A stretch of DNA of 64,000 bases from Arthrobacter zhangbolii (GTDB lineage Bacteria > Actinomycetota > Actinomycetes > Actinomycetales > Micrococcaceae). Below the pieces are notes generated by a model. The model made no database searches and had not been told where the DNA came from. It saw only the letters and a list, made by a program, of their open reading frames with translations. Below are positions 1-9,201 of this stretch, one piece after another. The stretch covers positions 2,852,001 to 2,916,000 of the forward strand of contig NZ_CP094984.1 of assembly GCF_022869865.1 (NCBI RefSeq). Reading direction: 5' to 3'. The translations under genes and the position numbers were made by a program. Each line of letters starts with the position of its first letter. The stretch's first letter is position 1.

Positions 1-117
1 CCCGAGCGCTGGGCCGGTTTCGGGCTGGTCTGGCTGGCACTGGTGCTCCTGACCGTCGACATGATCGGCGGACCACGGCGCAACCGCCGGCTGCGTGCCG
101 CTGCTGCCGCTGCTTAG
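1..117 (+). CDS. rarD: RarD-type EamA family transporter, C-terminal end (partial)
   Basis: The window opens inside a reading frame that ends at TAG 115-117. The 38 visible residues start PERWAGFGLVWLALVLLTVD and finish with a basic, Ala-rich tail. The PERW-FxLVWxAL pattern is typical of the last membrane helix of RarD proteins of the EamA drug/metabolite transporter superfamily. Only the final helix and cytoplasmic tail can be seen, so the assignment is by resemblance. The substrate is unknown. Confidence 0.6.
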   Translation, partial: PERWAGFGLVWLALVLLTVDMIGGPRRNRRLRAAAAAA

Positions 118-274
118 GTACAGACCGTTTTTCGGGGGCTCGACTGTCCAGGGACGAGGGATCCCGCCTCACTCTGCCTCCACAGCGGATAAATCTTCGC
201 AGCGGCTCGCGGGTTATGCCCAGACTGGGTACATTCTCCTTCCGGCCTGAGCGGCTGCTGGGCAGACTGCTCCC

Positions 275-2073
275 ATGACGGCAGACCTATTGGCCCAGGT
301 GGAGCAGGTGAACCCCTGCGCGGCTCCAGCCGGAGCTGACGCGGTTGGCGATGTGGCCGCTCTGCTCGCTGCGGCACGGGGGCTTGCTGAGTCCATGTCC
401 GGGGAATGGCGCCTTCTGAATCTTGCTGAGGCGGCCGAAGCAGCTTCCCTGGTCGAAGACCTGTCCCGTATCACCGGGTACCTGCAACTGCTTCTGGCGG
501 GCGCTATTGAACGGCATCGCCCCGCAGAGACTCTGGGCACAACGCCCGCTCCGCCGGGCACCGCAGCCTCGGAACTCCGGGCCACGGATACGGATAGTCA
601 TTCCGGTGCCTCGGCTGCCGTAGGCGCAGCAGGCACCGCGTCGCAAGGCCGGTCCCGTGAGTTTCGGGAGTTTCGGAGCACGGCAGATTTTCTGCGGGCC
701 CGCCTGCGGATATCCCGGGGCGAAGCAAAACGGCGTCTTGGCCTCGCCGCTGCCATCCTGCCGGGGAGCAGCATCACCGGCCATCCTCTGCCGCCGCCCT
801 TTCCCCTGCTGGCGGATACGTGTGCCCGCGGTCTGCTGTCCATATCGGGGGCCGAGCTCATCGTCCAGTCCTTGGAGCAGGCAGAGCCGCGCCTGGAGGC
901 TGATGCCCTGGAATCCATGGAGGAGCAGCTGGCTGCGGTGGGGGCCAGGCAGGACCATGATTTCCTGTTCCGTACCGCGCAGCACTGGCTCGCCCTTTTG
1001 GACCAGGAAACCCCTCCCGACGAAAAGGAGCTCACCCGATTCCAAGGGATTTTCCCCGGCCGCCGCAGGAACGGACTGAACCACCTGCATATTTATTGCA
1101 CCGGCGAACAGCATGAGGCGCTCACAACGGCCATGAATAGCGGAGCAAATCCGCGTGCTGAGGCAGCCCGTATGATCCCCTCCAACGAGGACGCCGCCGA
1201 CTGCAGCAGAGGAAATCTCGCCACCTCTGATACCGGCCCGGCCGCGCCTGGACCAGCGGAACCGCAGGGAGCACCGGATCCGCAGGGAGCATCGGAAAAC
1301 AACTCCAATCCAGCCGGGACTGTCCTGGGTTCCGCTTCAGCGCCGGTGTCGGGGCCAACCCGGCCGCAGCAACTGCTGAACGGCCTTCTCGGGGCAGTTC
1401 GTGCCGGTCTCGCTTCGGGCGGGGTACCCGCCGCGGGCGGTCTGCGCCCGCAGGTGATGGTGAATATCAGTCACGAGGCTCTACTCGCAGGATTACCAAC
1501 CAGGGTAGAGCCTCTGTAGAAGACACACCCGTCGCCGGCAACCGGGAGGGAAGCGGCGGGAAGTTGGAGGAAGGCTGCGGGGTCCGGGCCGGGGACGGCG
1601 AGGTGGGTTTCCCCGGGGTCCCAGAGGCACGGCCGGAGAGGCACTCTCAACGTCCGGGAACAGCCGCCTTCTCGGGACCTTTACCGGTTGAGGACATACG
1701 CAGACTGGCCTGCGATGCCGATCTGATTCCGGCAGTGCTGGGAACATCGGGACAGGTGTTGGAGATGGGAAGGTCTGCGCGGTTGTTTCCGCCGCATATT
1801 CGTAAGGCACTGTTCGCACGCGACCATGGCTGCACCTTTCCGGGCTGCACTATTCCGGGGCCATGGACGGAAGCGCACCACGTCACCTTCTGGGAACACG
1901 GAGGCGGAACCGGGATAGCGAATGGAGCACTGCTGCGCTCGTTCCACCATCATCTGGTGCATCAGGGGAACTGGCAGGTGACCATGCAGTCCGGCATTCC
2001 GTGGTTCCGGCCTCCGGATTATGTCGATCCTGACCGGCGGCTCCTGCGGAACACCTACTTCCAACCGGGCTAG
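275..2073 (+). pseudogene. DUF222 / HNH endonuclease-domain protein, frameshifted
   Basis: Two reading frames together make one typical actinobacterial DUF222-HNH protein. The first (275-1519) carries the DUF222-like helical region and ends soon after a conserved MVNISHEALLAGL stretch. The second, in another frame and open across the junction, carries VEDIRRLACD, a CxFPGC pair and an HNH-type segment (EAHHVTFWEHGGGT, then FHHHLVH) up to 2073. The frame change lies between about 1490 and 1519, so one inserted or lost base explains it. Such proteins are multicopy in Arthrobacter and of unknown role, perhaps mobile-intron or nuclease related. It could be a real pseudogene or a sequencing error. 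The segment between the two domains is Pro/Ala-rich and low in complexity. Confidence 0.75.
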
Positions 2074-2132
2074 GAGTCTGGAAGGTCCATATTTCGCGGC
2101 AGCCTAATGCGCATTCCACGGCTGAGACACGA

Positions 2133-2173
2133 AATGCCCCACCCCACCGAAGAAAACCGGAGGGTGGGGCATT
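2133..2173. terminator. Hairpin between convergent genes
   Basis: A 12-bp perfect stem (2133-2144 with 2162-2173, AATGCCCCACCC/GGGTGGGGCATT) with a 17-nt loop lies between the DUF222/HNH gene and the convergent CAP-domain gene. There is no clear U-tract on either strand. It may terminate in both directions or simply protect the 3' ends. Confidence 0.5.
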
Positions 2174-2208
2174 CCAGGAGCCTACGTTATTTAGGCCGGG
2201 CCTATGGC

Positions 2209-3885
2209 CTATGCCTGAACGGTCCGCCTGCGGACGGCCACGACGGCGGCGGTACCTGCCACGACGAGCAGCGCACCAAGCAGAGCCGTCATCAGCTGCC
2301 AGGAATTCAGGCCGGTGGCGGCCAGCTGGCCTTCTGCGGCGCCCGCGCCCGCGGCGGCAGCCGTGCCGTGCGGCTGACCCTGTGTATCCGCGGTGGCAGC
2401 CGTGGCGGCTGAACCCAGGACAGTAACAGGAGCTTCAACGGAGAATGCCTGCCAGCCGGCGAACTCACCGTTGCTGGACAGGGCCACCCGGTGGTTACCG
2501 GCGGGGAGCTCGGCAGGAATCTCCAACGCAATCATGCCCTGGGAGTCCGCGGTCATCAGGCCCAGGTCCACGGGGGTGGAGTGTAGGACAACACGGTAGG
2601 AAGCGTTCGGGGTCAGGCCCTTGAGCGTCAACAGGCTTCCATGTGCCGCGGCGGCAAAGCTGCCGCGGGCAGAGTCGCTAAGCACTGCCGGGTCCATGGG
2701 ATCGGCGGCCGGCGCTGCTTCCACAACCGGCTCCTTGCCGCTTTGCTCGACTTCGGGCTGCGTGGCAGCCGCGGGTTCATTATTGGCCGGAGACTCCGAC
2801 GGTGCTGCAGGCGTTGTCGCAGGTACAGGCGAAGTAGCCTGCCGTTCCTTCTCTGCGGTGGCCTGCTCCGCGGCGACGCGGTCAGCCTCGGCTTTGGCCG
2901 CTGCTTTGTCTGCTGCGGCCTTCTCGGCGGCAACTCGCTCGGCCTTGTCCGCCGTGGCCTTCTCGGCGGCAATCCGCTCAGCCGCAGCCTTCTCGGCGGC
3001 AGCCTTCTCGGCGGCAGCCTTCTCTGCTGCTGCCTTGTCTACCTCAGAATTCTGTGCAGCTTTGCCGGCCGCAGCTTTGTCTGCCGCAGCCTTCTCCGCC
3101 GCTGCCTTGTCCGCAGCAGCCTTGGCAACTCGGTCAGCCTCAGCCTTGTCGGCCGCAGCCTTCTCCGCTGCTGCCTTGTCCGCAGCAGCCTTGGCAACTC
3201 GGTCAGCCTCCGCCTTGTCGGCCGCAGCCTTCTCTGCCGCAGCCTTGGCAACTCGGTCAGCCTCAGCCTTGTCAGCCGCAGCCTTGTCCGCTGCAGCTTT
3301 CGCAGCCTTCTCAGCAGCAGCCTTCTCGGCGGCAATCCGCTCAGCTTCTGCCTTTTCGGCATCGCTGACTATCGGCAGCCCGCCGCCGGAACCGGCCGGG
3401 TACGCTCCGAAGTCGGCGGTGATCAGGTAGGAACCGCTGTTAGGGCCGGCCGTCAGACGGACAGCGCCGATGCCAACGTCTGTAAAGGAAGGATTCAGCA
3501 TGTTGGCGTTGTGCGCCGGGGAACCAACCCACCAGGAAAATGCCTGGTCCACGTTATTGTTCCAGACGATGTTCTCTGACCAGCCCTGCGTACCCGCAGG
3601 ATAGCCAGCAGGCAGCCTGCCATTGTGGTCGAAGGTGTACGCGCCGGCCAGCTCCGCAGTGACCGCGGATCCCGCAGTCCAGTCCTGCGCCACAGCGCTG
3701 ATCTGCGGATTCCAGGCCAGCGGTGCCAGTCCCGAATCGGCACGGTGGCTGTTGATCAAGCTGTATATCCGGTTGGCCGCTTGTGTTTCCGTGGTCGCTG
3801 CCGATGCCGAGGGAAGCGCCACCAGGGCGCTCACTACGGCGATCAGGGCAACTGCCAGGGCACTGACAGATTTCCTTACACGCAC
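2209..3885 (-). CDS. Secreted CAP-domain protein with coiled-coil repeat and LAATG sorting signal
   Basis: This 558-residue protein starts at GTG, preceded by AGAGGA. Residues 1-29 form a signal peptide ending in SASA. Residues about 33-165 are a CAP/SCP domain (PF00188 type), with RIYSLINSHR, WSENIVW and SWWVGSPAHNANMLNPSFTDVGIG visible. A region of about 170 residues of AEKAAADKAEADRVAKA-like repeats follows and is predicted to be helical or coiled-coil. Then come a Pro-rich linker and a small beta-rich domain (about 400-500). The end has LAATG (521-525), a hydrophobic helix and RRR, a class E-like sortase signal used by high-GC Gram-positives. It is therefore probably a wall-anchored stalk presenting the CAP domain. 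No sortase gene is in the window. The enzymatic role of bacterial CAP domains is unsettled. Confidence 0.85.
   Translation of the reverse strand: MRVRKSVSALAVALIAVVSALVALPSASAATTETQAANRIYSLINSHRADSGLAPLAWNPQISAVAQDWTAGSAVTAELAGAYTFDHNGRLPAGYPAGTQGWSENIVWNNNVDQAFSWWVGSPAHNANMLNPSFTDVGIGAVRLTAGPNSGSYLITADFGAYPAGSGGGLPIVSDAEKAEAERIAAEKAAAEKAAKAAADKAAADKAEADRVAKAAAEKAAADKAEADRVAKAAADKAAAEKAAADKAEADRVAKAAADKAAAEKAAADKAAAGKAAQNSEVDKAAAEKAAAEKAAAEKAAAERIAAEKATADKAERVAAEKAAADKAAAKAEADRVAAEQATAEKERQATSPVPATTPAAPSESPANNEPAAATQPEVEQSGKEPVVEAAPAADPMDPAVLSDSARGSFAAAAHGSLLTLKGLTPNASYRVVLHSTPVDLGLMTADSQGMIALEIPAELPAGNHRVALSSNGEFAGWQAFSVEAPVTVLGSAATAATADTQGQPHGTAAAAGAGAAEGQLAATGLNSWQLMTALLGALLVVAGTAAVVAVRRRTVQA
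2870..3360 (-). repeat. Imperfect tandem repeats encoding the Ala/Lys/Glu stalk
   Basis: This part of the CAP gene is built of near-identical blocks encoding AAEKAAADKAEADRVAKA variants. At least three longer copies (roughly 3115-3300) share the run encoding ADKAEADRVAKA with few substitutions. Such arrays change length by recombination, so stalk length probably varies between strains. The opposite strand gives long Ser/Ala/Leu-rich open frames that are only shadows. Confidence 0.8.
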
Positions 3886-3903
3886 TACGAGTCCTCTGAG
3901 TCC

Positions 3904-3980
3904 GGACCCGCAGGGTCCTGGTTATGTACGCGGGGCCCTAACGGACGACCCGCGGAACACCCCTTCCGTTCCAAGGGGTG
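3904..3980 (-). promoter_or_regulatory. Structured 5' leader of the CAP-domain gene
   Basis: Upstream of the GTG at 3885 are two stems that would be in the transcript. One is CACCCCTT/AAGGGGTG (3958-3965 with 3973-3980). The other is GGACCC/GGGTCC (3904-3909 with 3913-3918), close to the AGAGGA ribosome site. The 178-nt gap holds no other gene. Actinobacterial wall-remodelling genes often have c-di-AMP (ydaO-type) riboswitch leaders, but I could not match the conserved core motifs of that class here. The hairpins are seen; a regulatory role is inferred. Confidence 0.3.
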
Positions 3981-4063
3981 CCCAGCGAATCTACACCACT
4001 CAGGCCTCACCAACAACACCAGAAACTTCTGTAACAGAAGCAGCCGAACGGATCCCGCAGTTC

Positions 4064-5419
4064 TCAGGCGACGGTACGCACCGCTCCCGCCAACACGTCC
4101 AGTGCGTCCAACAGCAGGTCCTCCCCAATAGTCAAAGGCGGCAGCAGCCGGATGACATTGCCGTAGGTGCCGCAAGTCAGCACAATGACGCCAGCATGCA
4201 GACAGGCCGCCGCTATTGCTTTCGCTGCACCGGCGTCGGGCTCCTTGGAACCGGGCACCACAAGCTCCAAGGCGAGCATCGCACCGCGCCCGCGGATATC
4301 CCCGATGATCCCGGTCTCTTCCGCCAAGCCGGCCAGTCGCGGAAGGACAAGGTCCTGGATCCGCCGTGCCCTGCCGGCAAGATCCTGGGACGCCATGGTG
4401 TCCATCGCGGCCAGGGCAGCGGCACATGCCACAGGGTTGCCGCCGTAGGTACCGCCAAGCCCTCCGGGATGCACGGCATCGAGCAGTTCGGCCCGCCCGG
4501 TGACCGCCGAAAGAGGAAGCCCGCCGGCAATCCCCTTGGCCATGGTGATCAGGTCCGGGACCACCCCTTCATGCTGCACGGCGAACCATTCGCCCGTGCG
4601 GCAGAAGCCGGACTGCACTTCATCGGCAATAAACACCACGCCGTTGGCCCGAGCCCACTCTGCCAGCCGCGGCAGGAACCCTTCGGCAGGGACAATGAAG
4701 CCGCCTTCACCCTGGATAGGTTCAATCAGCAGTGCCGCCAGCCGGTCGGCTCCGATCTGCTTCTCGATGGCGAGGATGGCACGGTCGGCAGCCTCTGTCC
4801 CGGTGATCTCCGGGTTTTCCTCGCGGTACGGATAACTCATGGGCATCCGGTAGATTTCCGGCGCAAACGGACCAAAACCGGTTTTGTAGGGCATGGCCTT
4901 GGCCGTCAGCCCCATGGTGAGGTTGGTCCGCCCGTGGTAGGCGTGGTCGAAAGCCACCACGGCGTCGCGGCCGGTGGCCGAACGGGCAATCTTTACCGCG
5001 TTCTCCACCGCTTCCGCGCCGGAGTTGAACAGCACGGTCCGCTTGTCAAAGTCCCCCGGCGTCAGCGCCGCCAGACGCTCCGCGACAGCCACGTAACCCT
5101 CGTACGGAGTCACCATAAAGCAGGTGTGGGTGAAGTGCGCCGCCTGCTCCTGCACGGCGGAGACGACGGCGGGGTCCGAGGCGCCCACGCTGGTCACGGC
5201 AATGCCGGACCCCAGATCGATAAAGGCATTGCCGTCAACGTCGACAACAATCCCGCCGTCAGCGTCGGCAGCATAGACGGGAACGGTGGAAGCGACTCCC
5301 CGGGCCACGACGGCCGCACGGCGCGCCTCGAGCGCGGCGGATTTCGGACCCGGAAAGGAACCGCTGATCCGGCGCTTCTGCTCGATGCGGTAAGTCGGGG
5401 TGATGATGGGCGTGGTCAT
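4064..5419 (-). CDS. gabT: 4-aminobutyrate--2-oxoglutarate transaminase
   Basis: This 451-residue class III PLP aminotransferase is the usual length for GabT. It converts GABA and 2-oxoglutarate to succinic semialdehyde and glutamate in the cytoplasm. The NSGAEAVENAVKIAR cofactor-phosphate segment, the IADEVQSGFCRTG motif (cofactor Asp about 266) and the Schiff-base lysine in TMAKGIAGG (about 295) are intact. It lies 48 nt downstream of the aminobutyraldehyde dehydrogenase and is probably co-transcribed, so the two genes give consecutive steps from gamma-aminobutyraldehyde through GABA. A succinic semialdehyde dehydrogenase is not in the window. Confidence 0.92.
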   Translation of the reverse strand: MTTPIITPTYRIEQKRRISGSFPGPKSAALEARRAAVVARGVASTVPVYAADADGGIVVDVDGNAFIDLGSGIAVTSVGASDPAVVSAVQEQAAHFTHTCFMVTPYEGYVAVAERLAALTPGDFDKRTVLFNSGAEAVENAVKIARSATGRDAVVAFDHAYHGRTNLTMGLTAKAMPYKTGFGPFAPEIYRMPMSYPYREENPEITGTEAADRAILAIEKQIGADRLAALLIEPIQGEGGFIVPAEGFLPRLAEWARANGVVFIADEVQSGFCRTGEWFAVQHEGVVPDLITMAKGIAGGLPLSAVTGRAELLDAVHPGGLGGTYGGNPVACAAALAAMDTMASQDLAGRARRIQDLVLPRLAGLAEETGIIGDIRGRGAMLALELVVPGSKEPDAGAAKAIAAACLHAGVIVLTCGTYGNVIRLLPPLTIGEDLLLDALDVLAGAVRTVA

Positions 5420-5467
5420 GGCGCGGCCTCTCAGGAAAGTGCTGTGAACATCAAAAGGGTGTGGGAC

Positions 5468-6898
5468 TCAGGCATCCAGGGCGGTCATCACGTGCTTGAT
5501 CCGGGTGTAGTCCTCCACGCCGTACATCGAGAGATCCTTGCCGTAGCCGGAATTCTTGAAACCTCCATGCGGCATCTCGGCGGTCAGGAGGATGTGCGTG
5601 TTGATCCAGACCGCTCCAAAGTCCAGGTCGCGGGACAGACGCATGGCCCTGCCGTGGTTAGTGGTCCAGACGCTGGAGGCCAGAGCGTATTCCACCCCGT
5701 TGGCCATCTCCACGGCTTCTTCCTCACTGCCGAACCTCTGCACGGTGATGACCGGCCCGAAGGTTTCCTTCTGCACAATGTCATCCTCCTGACGGGCACC
5801 GGTGATGACGGTTGGTTCGAAGAAGAAACCCTTGGAACCGGCCCGCTTGCCGCCGGTTTCCACCGTGCAGTGCGCCGGGAGTGCTTCAATAACCGCATTG
5901 ACGGCATTGAAGTGGTTGATGTTGTTCAACGGGCCGAAATAGTTGTCTTCGTCGTTGTCGCTTCCGGTCTTCAGCTCCCGCGCAGCAGCAACGAGCTTTT
6001 CCACGAGAGCATCGTGGGCAGCGTCTTCCACCAGCACCCGGGTGATGGCGGTGCAGTCCTGGCCGGCGTTGAAGAACGCGAACTCGGCCACAGCCTGTGC
6101 GGTGCGGTCCAGGTCAGCATCGGCAAAGACCACGGCCGGAGCCTTGCCGCCCAGTTCCAGATGGGCGCGCTTGAGGCCCTTAGCGGCACCGGAGGCAACC
6201 GCGATGCCGGCCCGCACCGACCCGGTGATGGAGACCAGCCCGGGCACGGGGTGCTCCACCATCAGCGCACCGGTCTCCCCGGTCCCCAGCACCACGTTAA
6301 GCACGCCGGCGGGGAAGATGTCCCCGGCCAGACGGGCAAGCACCAGCGTGGATTCGGGCGTTGTATCCGAAGGTTTGAGCACCACGGTGTTGCCCGCGGC
6401 GAGCGCCGGACCGATCTTCCAGACGGCCATCAGCAGCGGATAGTTCCACGGTGCAACCTGGGCGACGACGCCGATTGGCTCGCGACGGACAAAGGAGGTG
6501 TGCCCTTCAAGGTATTCGCCGGCGGACTTGCCCTCCAGCAGCCGGGCGGCACCGGCGAAGAACCGCAGCTGATCGGCACCAACGGCAACCTCCTCGGCAG
6601 CGATCACCGAACGGACCTGGCCCGTATTGCGATGCTGGGCCTCCACCAGCTCCTCCGAGTTGGCTTCCAAGGCGTCGGCCAGACGGAGCAGCATCAGCTG
6701 GCGCTCGCTGGGCGTTGTCCGCTTCCAGGCCGTGAACGCATCAGCGGCGGCGCTCATGGCGGCATCGACGTCGGCCTGGACGGACACCGGGGACACGGCC
6801 ACAACTTCTCCGTTGGTCGGGTTGACGATGTCCACCACGTCCGTGCCCCGGGAGGGGACGAACTCGCCATTGATGAAGTTCTGCAGAGTCTGTGCCAT
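5468..6898 (-). CDS. patD: Gamma-aminobutyraldehyde dehydrogenase
   Basis: This 476-residue NAD(P)-dependent aldehyde dehydrogenase has catalytic Cys282 in NAGQDCTA and general base Glu248 in LELGGKAP. It resembles E. coli PatD (YdcW) more than GabD, for example in RFFAGAARLLEG-AGEYLEGHTS and EMPHGG-KNSGYGKD-SMYGVEDYT. The expected reaction is 4-aminobutanal to GABA in putrescine breakdown. It is the first gene of a two-gene unit with gabT and is divergent from a PucR-type regulator. Succinic semialdehyde activity cannot be excluded from sequence. Confidence 0.85.
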   Translation of the reverse strand: MAQTLQNFINGEFVPSRGTDVVDIVNPTNGEVVAVSPVSVQADVDAAMSAAADAFTAWKRTTPSERQLMLLRLADALEANSEELVEAQHRNTGQVRSVIAAEEVAVGADQLRFFAGAARLLEGKSAGEYLEGHTSFVRREPIGVVAQVAPWNYPLLMAVWKIGPALAAGNTVVLKPSDTTPESTLVLARLAGDIFPAGVLNVVLGTGETGALMVEHPVPGLVSITGSVRAGIAVASGAAKGLKRAHLELGGKAPAVVFADADLDRTAQAVAEFAFFNAGQDCTAITRVLVEDAAHDALVEKLVAAARELKTGSDNDEDNYFGPLNNINHFNAVNAVIEALPAHCTVETGGKRAGSKGFFFEPTVITGARQEDDIVQKETFGPVITVQRFGSEEEAVEMANGVEYALASSVWTTNHGRAMRLSRDLDFGAVWINTHILLTAEMPHGGFKNSGYGKDLSMYGVEDYTRIKHVMTALDA

Positions 6899-7033
6899 GC
6901 CGGAGGTCCTTTCACACGCGGTCCGGGCGTGCCCCGGAGTATCCCCAACCTACTGTGCGGCTCAGGTCACATCCAGAGACATCCGCACAGGGGCATGGCG
7001 GCCATTCGGTGCAGTTGCCCAAAACTTCACTCT

Positions 7034-7039
7034 TATAGT
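7034..7039 (+). promoter_or_regulatory. Probable leaderless promoter (-10) of the PucR-type gene
   Basis: TATAGT lies exactly 6 nt before the ATG at 7046, which would put the transcription start at or next to the start codon. No ribosome-binding site is visible. I see no convincing -35 box. Confidence 0.45.
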
Positions 7040-7045
7040 TGGGTT

Positions 7046-8455
7046 ATGTCCATCACACTCCCGGATCTGCTGACTGCCGGCGGATTGCACCTGGTCCGCC
7101 ACGGCTCGGCCCCGCTTCCCCGGGAGCCCATCCAATGGGTAGCAGTGACGGAGCTGGAGGATCCTTCTCCCTTCCTGAGTGGCGGTGAGGTGGTGCTGAC
7201 TACGGGAGTTCGGCACACCAGCGGGAACGTCCAGCGCAGTTTCGTGCAGAACGTGGCGAAAGCAGGCGCGCTGGGCATTGGATTCGGCACCGGACTGGGC
7301 CACAGTGCGGTACCCGCCGGCCTGCTCCGGGAAGCGGACCGGCTGGGCATCCCCGTTTTCGAAGTCCCCTACAACACCCCGTTTATGGCACTGGGGAAGC
7401 TTGTCGCGGATTCCCTTTCCTCGGACCATGTGTCCCAGCTGCACCGGCTGCTTTCCGGGCACCAGGTCCTGGCCGGTGCATTGCTCAGCGGCAAGGGACT
7501 GTCCCGCCTGCTCGAGGAACTCGCGCTGCTGGTCTCCGCTGATGTGGCACTCTTCCAATACGGAGCGTGCGTTTTTGCCACCGCTGAGCCGGACGCCAGC
7601 TGGCGGCGTTTCCCCGTGGCCACCGGACGGCGGGACCGCTGCACCCTGGCAATAGCCGAGCCCTTTGTGCAGCCGGACATCGTGGAGTATGCCCGGAGCC
7701 TGGTCGGCGTGGAGCTGAATAACCGGGCGGTCCACCGCGCCAGCGAACGGGAAGTCACCGGCCGGCTTCTGAACGATGTAGTGGACGGCCGACTGTCCGG
7801 ACCTGACGCAGCGGCACGGCTGCGTCCGGCCGGCATTGATACCGACCGGCGGCACGCCGTGCTGCTGGTAGCCGTTGCATCGGGGCAGGTGCGCGAGCTT
7901 CCCGCCCTGCCGCTGCCTGCCGGTTTCGAGGCCACCCCATCCGCCATTCATGACCAGCAGCTGGCCGTGGTGGTGCCGGCCGGGGAAACAGTGTCCCTGG
8001 CAGAGGCGCTGAGCACCTATCTTTTCGCCGCGGGACTGACGGCCACAGTGGGGATAGGCGGGGCCTATACGGGACCCGCCGGACTGCGCTGGAGTTACTA
8101 CGAGGCCCGTGAGGCGCTCCAGCGCGGGGCCGCCGTCAACGAACCCGAACGCCTGAGCCTGACGTCCCTGCTGATGTCCAGCCGTGATGTTCCGCTGGCG
8201 GACCTGGCTGCCGAAGCCCTGGACCCGTTGGAAGCGTTTGACAGCACACACGGTGCACAGCTGATTCCCACTTTGGAGGCGTACCTGCTGCATAACGGCT
8301 CAGTGGCTGCCGTGGCAGCGGATCTGGGACTGCACCGCAACACGGTCCGGTACCGGCTGTCACAGGTTGCCGAACTCACCGGGCATGACCCGGCGGTTAC
8401 TGCGGACCGGGTCCATCTGTACCTTGCGCTGAACGTTCGCCGCCTTGGCAGTTGA
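7046..8455 (+). CDS. PucR-family transcriptional regulator, likely controlling GABA/putrescine genes
   Basis: The protein has 469 residues from ATG 7046. The same frame is open far upstream, but only as antisense of gabT and patD. Residues about 5-125 match the PucR N-terminal ligand-sensing domain (DLLTAGGLHLVRHG, VVLTTGVR). The C-terminus (about 400-465) is the PucR HTH_30 domain (TLEAYLLHNGSVAAVAADLGLHRNTVRYRLSQV). It is divergent from patD-gabT across 147 bp. In Corynebacterium glutamicum a PucR-type activator, GabR, controls gabTDP, so the same role is a reasonable inference. Direct evidence is limited to domain content and position. Confidence 0.85.
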   Translation: MSITLPDLLTAGGLHLVRHGSAPLPREPIQWVAVTELEDPSPFLSGGEVVLTTGVRHTSGNVQRSFVQNVAKAGALGIGFGTGLGHSAVPAGLLREADRLGIPVFEVPYNTPFMALGKLVADSLSSDHVSQLHRLLSGHQVLAGALLSGKGLSRLLEELALLVSADVALFQYGACVFATAEPDASWRRFPVATGRRDRCTLAIAEPFVQPDIVEYARSLVGVELNNRAVHRASEREVTGRLLNDVVDGRLSGPDAAARLRPAGIDTDRRHAVLLVAVASGQVRELPALPLPAGFEATPSAIHDQQLAVVVPAGETVSLAEALSTYLFAAGLTATVGIGGAYTGPAGLRWSYYEAREALQRGAAVNEPERLSLTSLLMSSRDVPLADLAAEALDPLEAFDSTHGAQLIPTLEAYLLHNGSVAAVAADLGLHRNTVRYRLSQVAELTGHDPAVTADRVHLYLALNVRRLGS

Positions 8456-8465
8456 GACTTGCCGT

Positions 8466-8471
8466 TAGCCT
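8466..8471 (+). promoter_or_regulatory. Possible -10 element before the glycolipid-binding-like gene
   Basis: TAGCCT sits 6 nt before ATG 8478. The intervening AAAGGA is too close to the ATG to serve as a normal ribosome site, which favours a leaderless start. Transcription from the preceding gene (23-nt gap) is also possible. Confidence 0.3.
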
Positions 8472-8477
8472 AAAGGA

Positions 8478-9107
8478 ATGACGAGCACCGCACTGGCCAG
8501 GACCATCCGCTGGCAGGGACAGGATGATCCGGACCGAACGGACACTGCTGTCCTGTCTTTCCGCGACCGGGAGCTCGCCGCCGCGGGGACGTCCGTCAGC
8601 GCGGAGTACACAGCATCCTGGACGCTGTCCACCATTCCGGGCTGGGTCACCAGCCAGCTTTCCGTATCCGTCACCGGAGACGGCTGGTCCCGCACCCTGC
8701 GCCTCGAACGCAGCATTGAGGGACGCTGGTCAGCGGAGACAACACAGAACGGCACCGTCGATCTGCCGGCACCGGGCATCAGCGATCCACGCAGCCTCGA
8801 TGAGGCGCAGGACTGCGACGTTGCACTGTGCCCCGCCACAAACACCATGCCCATCCTGCGGCTGGACCTGCTCAATGAGTCCGCTCCCCCGGACGAGACG
8901 CAGCTGACCATGGCGTGGGTGGAAATGCCCAGCCTGCGGGTGGTGCCGAGCCGCCAGGTCTACTCCCAGGTCCGGGCATATTCCCCCGAGGCCGGACACG
9001 CCGTCGTGCTCTACAGCTCGGAAAGCCACGGATTTACCGCCGAGCTGAAAGTCGACTCCGACGGCACCGTCATCGACTACCCGGGGATGGCGACCCGCCT
9101 GCCCTAG
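8478..9107 (+). CDS. Putative glycolipid-binding family protein
   Basis: This 209-residue soluble protein has no signal peptide. The arrangement GWSRTLRLERSIEGRW, then DCDVALCPATNTMPILRL, then W-EMPSLRVVPSRQVY is characteristic of the Glycolipid_bind family (PF06475, DUF1089; PA1994-like). The fold is related to lipoprotein carriers, but the ligand and role are unproven. It starts 22 nt after the PucR-type gene on the same strand. Family assignment is fairly secure; function is not. Confidence 0.7.
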   Translation: MTSTALARTIRWQGQDDPDRTDTAVLSFRDRELAAAGTSVSAEYTASWTLSTIPGWVTSQLSVSVTGDGWSRTLRLERSIEGRWSAETTQNGTVDLPAPGISDPRSLDEAQDCDVALCPATNTMPILRLDLLNESAPPDETQLTMAWVEMPSLRVVPSRQVYSQVRAYSPEAGHAVVLYSSESHGFTAELKVDSDGTVIDYPGMATRLP

Positions 9108-9201
9108 GCATCACCTCCGTGGCAGTGCAGTTTCGGCTCAGCTTGTCCCCCGGCACGGCTAGGATTGGAATACACCCACTCACCGCACGCTTGGAGACCA
9201 C

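Noticed and set aside
2621-3579. Plus-strand Ser/Ala/Leu-rich open frames opposite the CAP gene
   Set aside because: They mirror the Ala/Lys/Glu repeat of the CAP protein in other frames and have no independent features.
3623-7045. Very long plus-strand open frame running into the PucR gene, which would give a 1610-residue protein
   Set aside because: Antisense to the CAP gene, gabT and patD, a result of high GC content. The real protein begins at ATG 7046, where the PucR domain starts.
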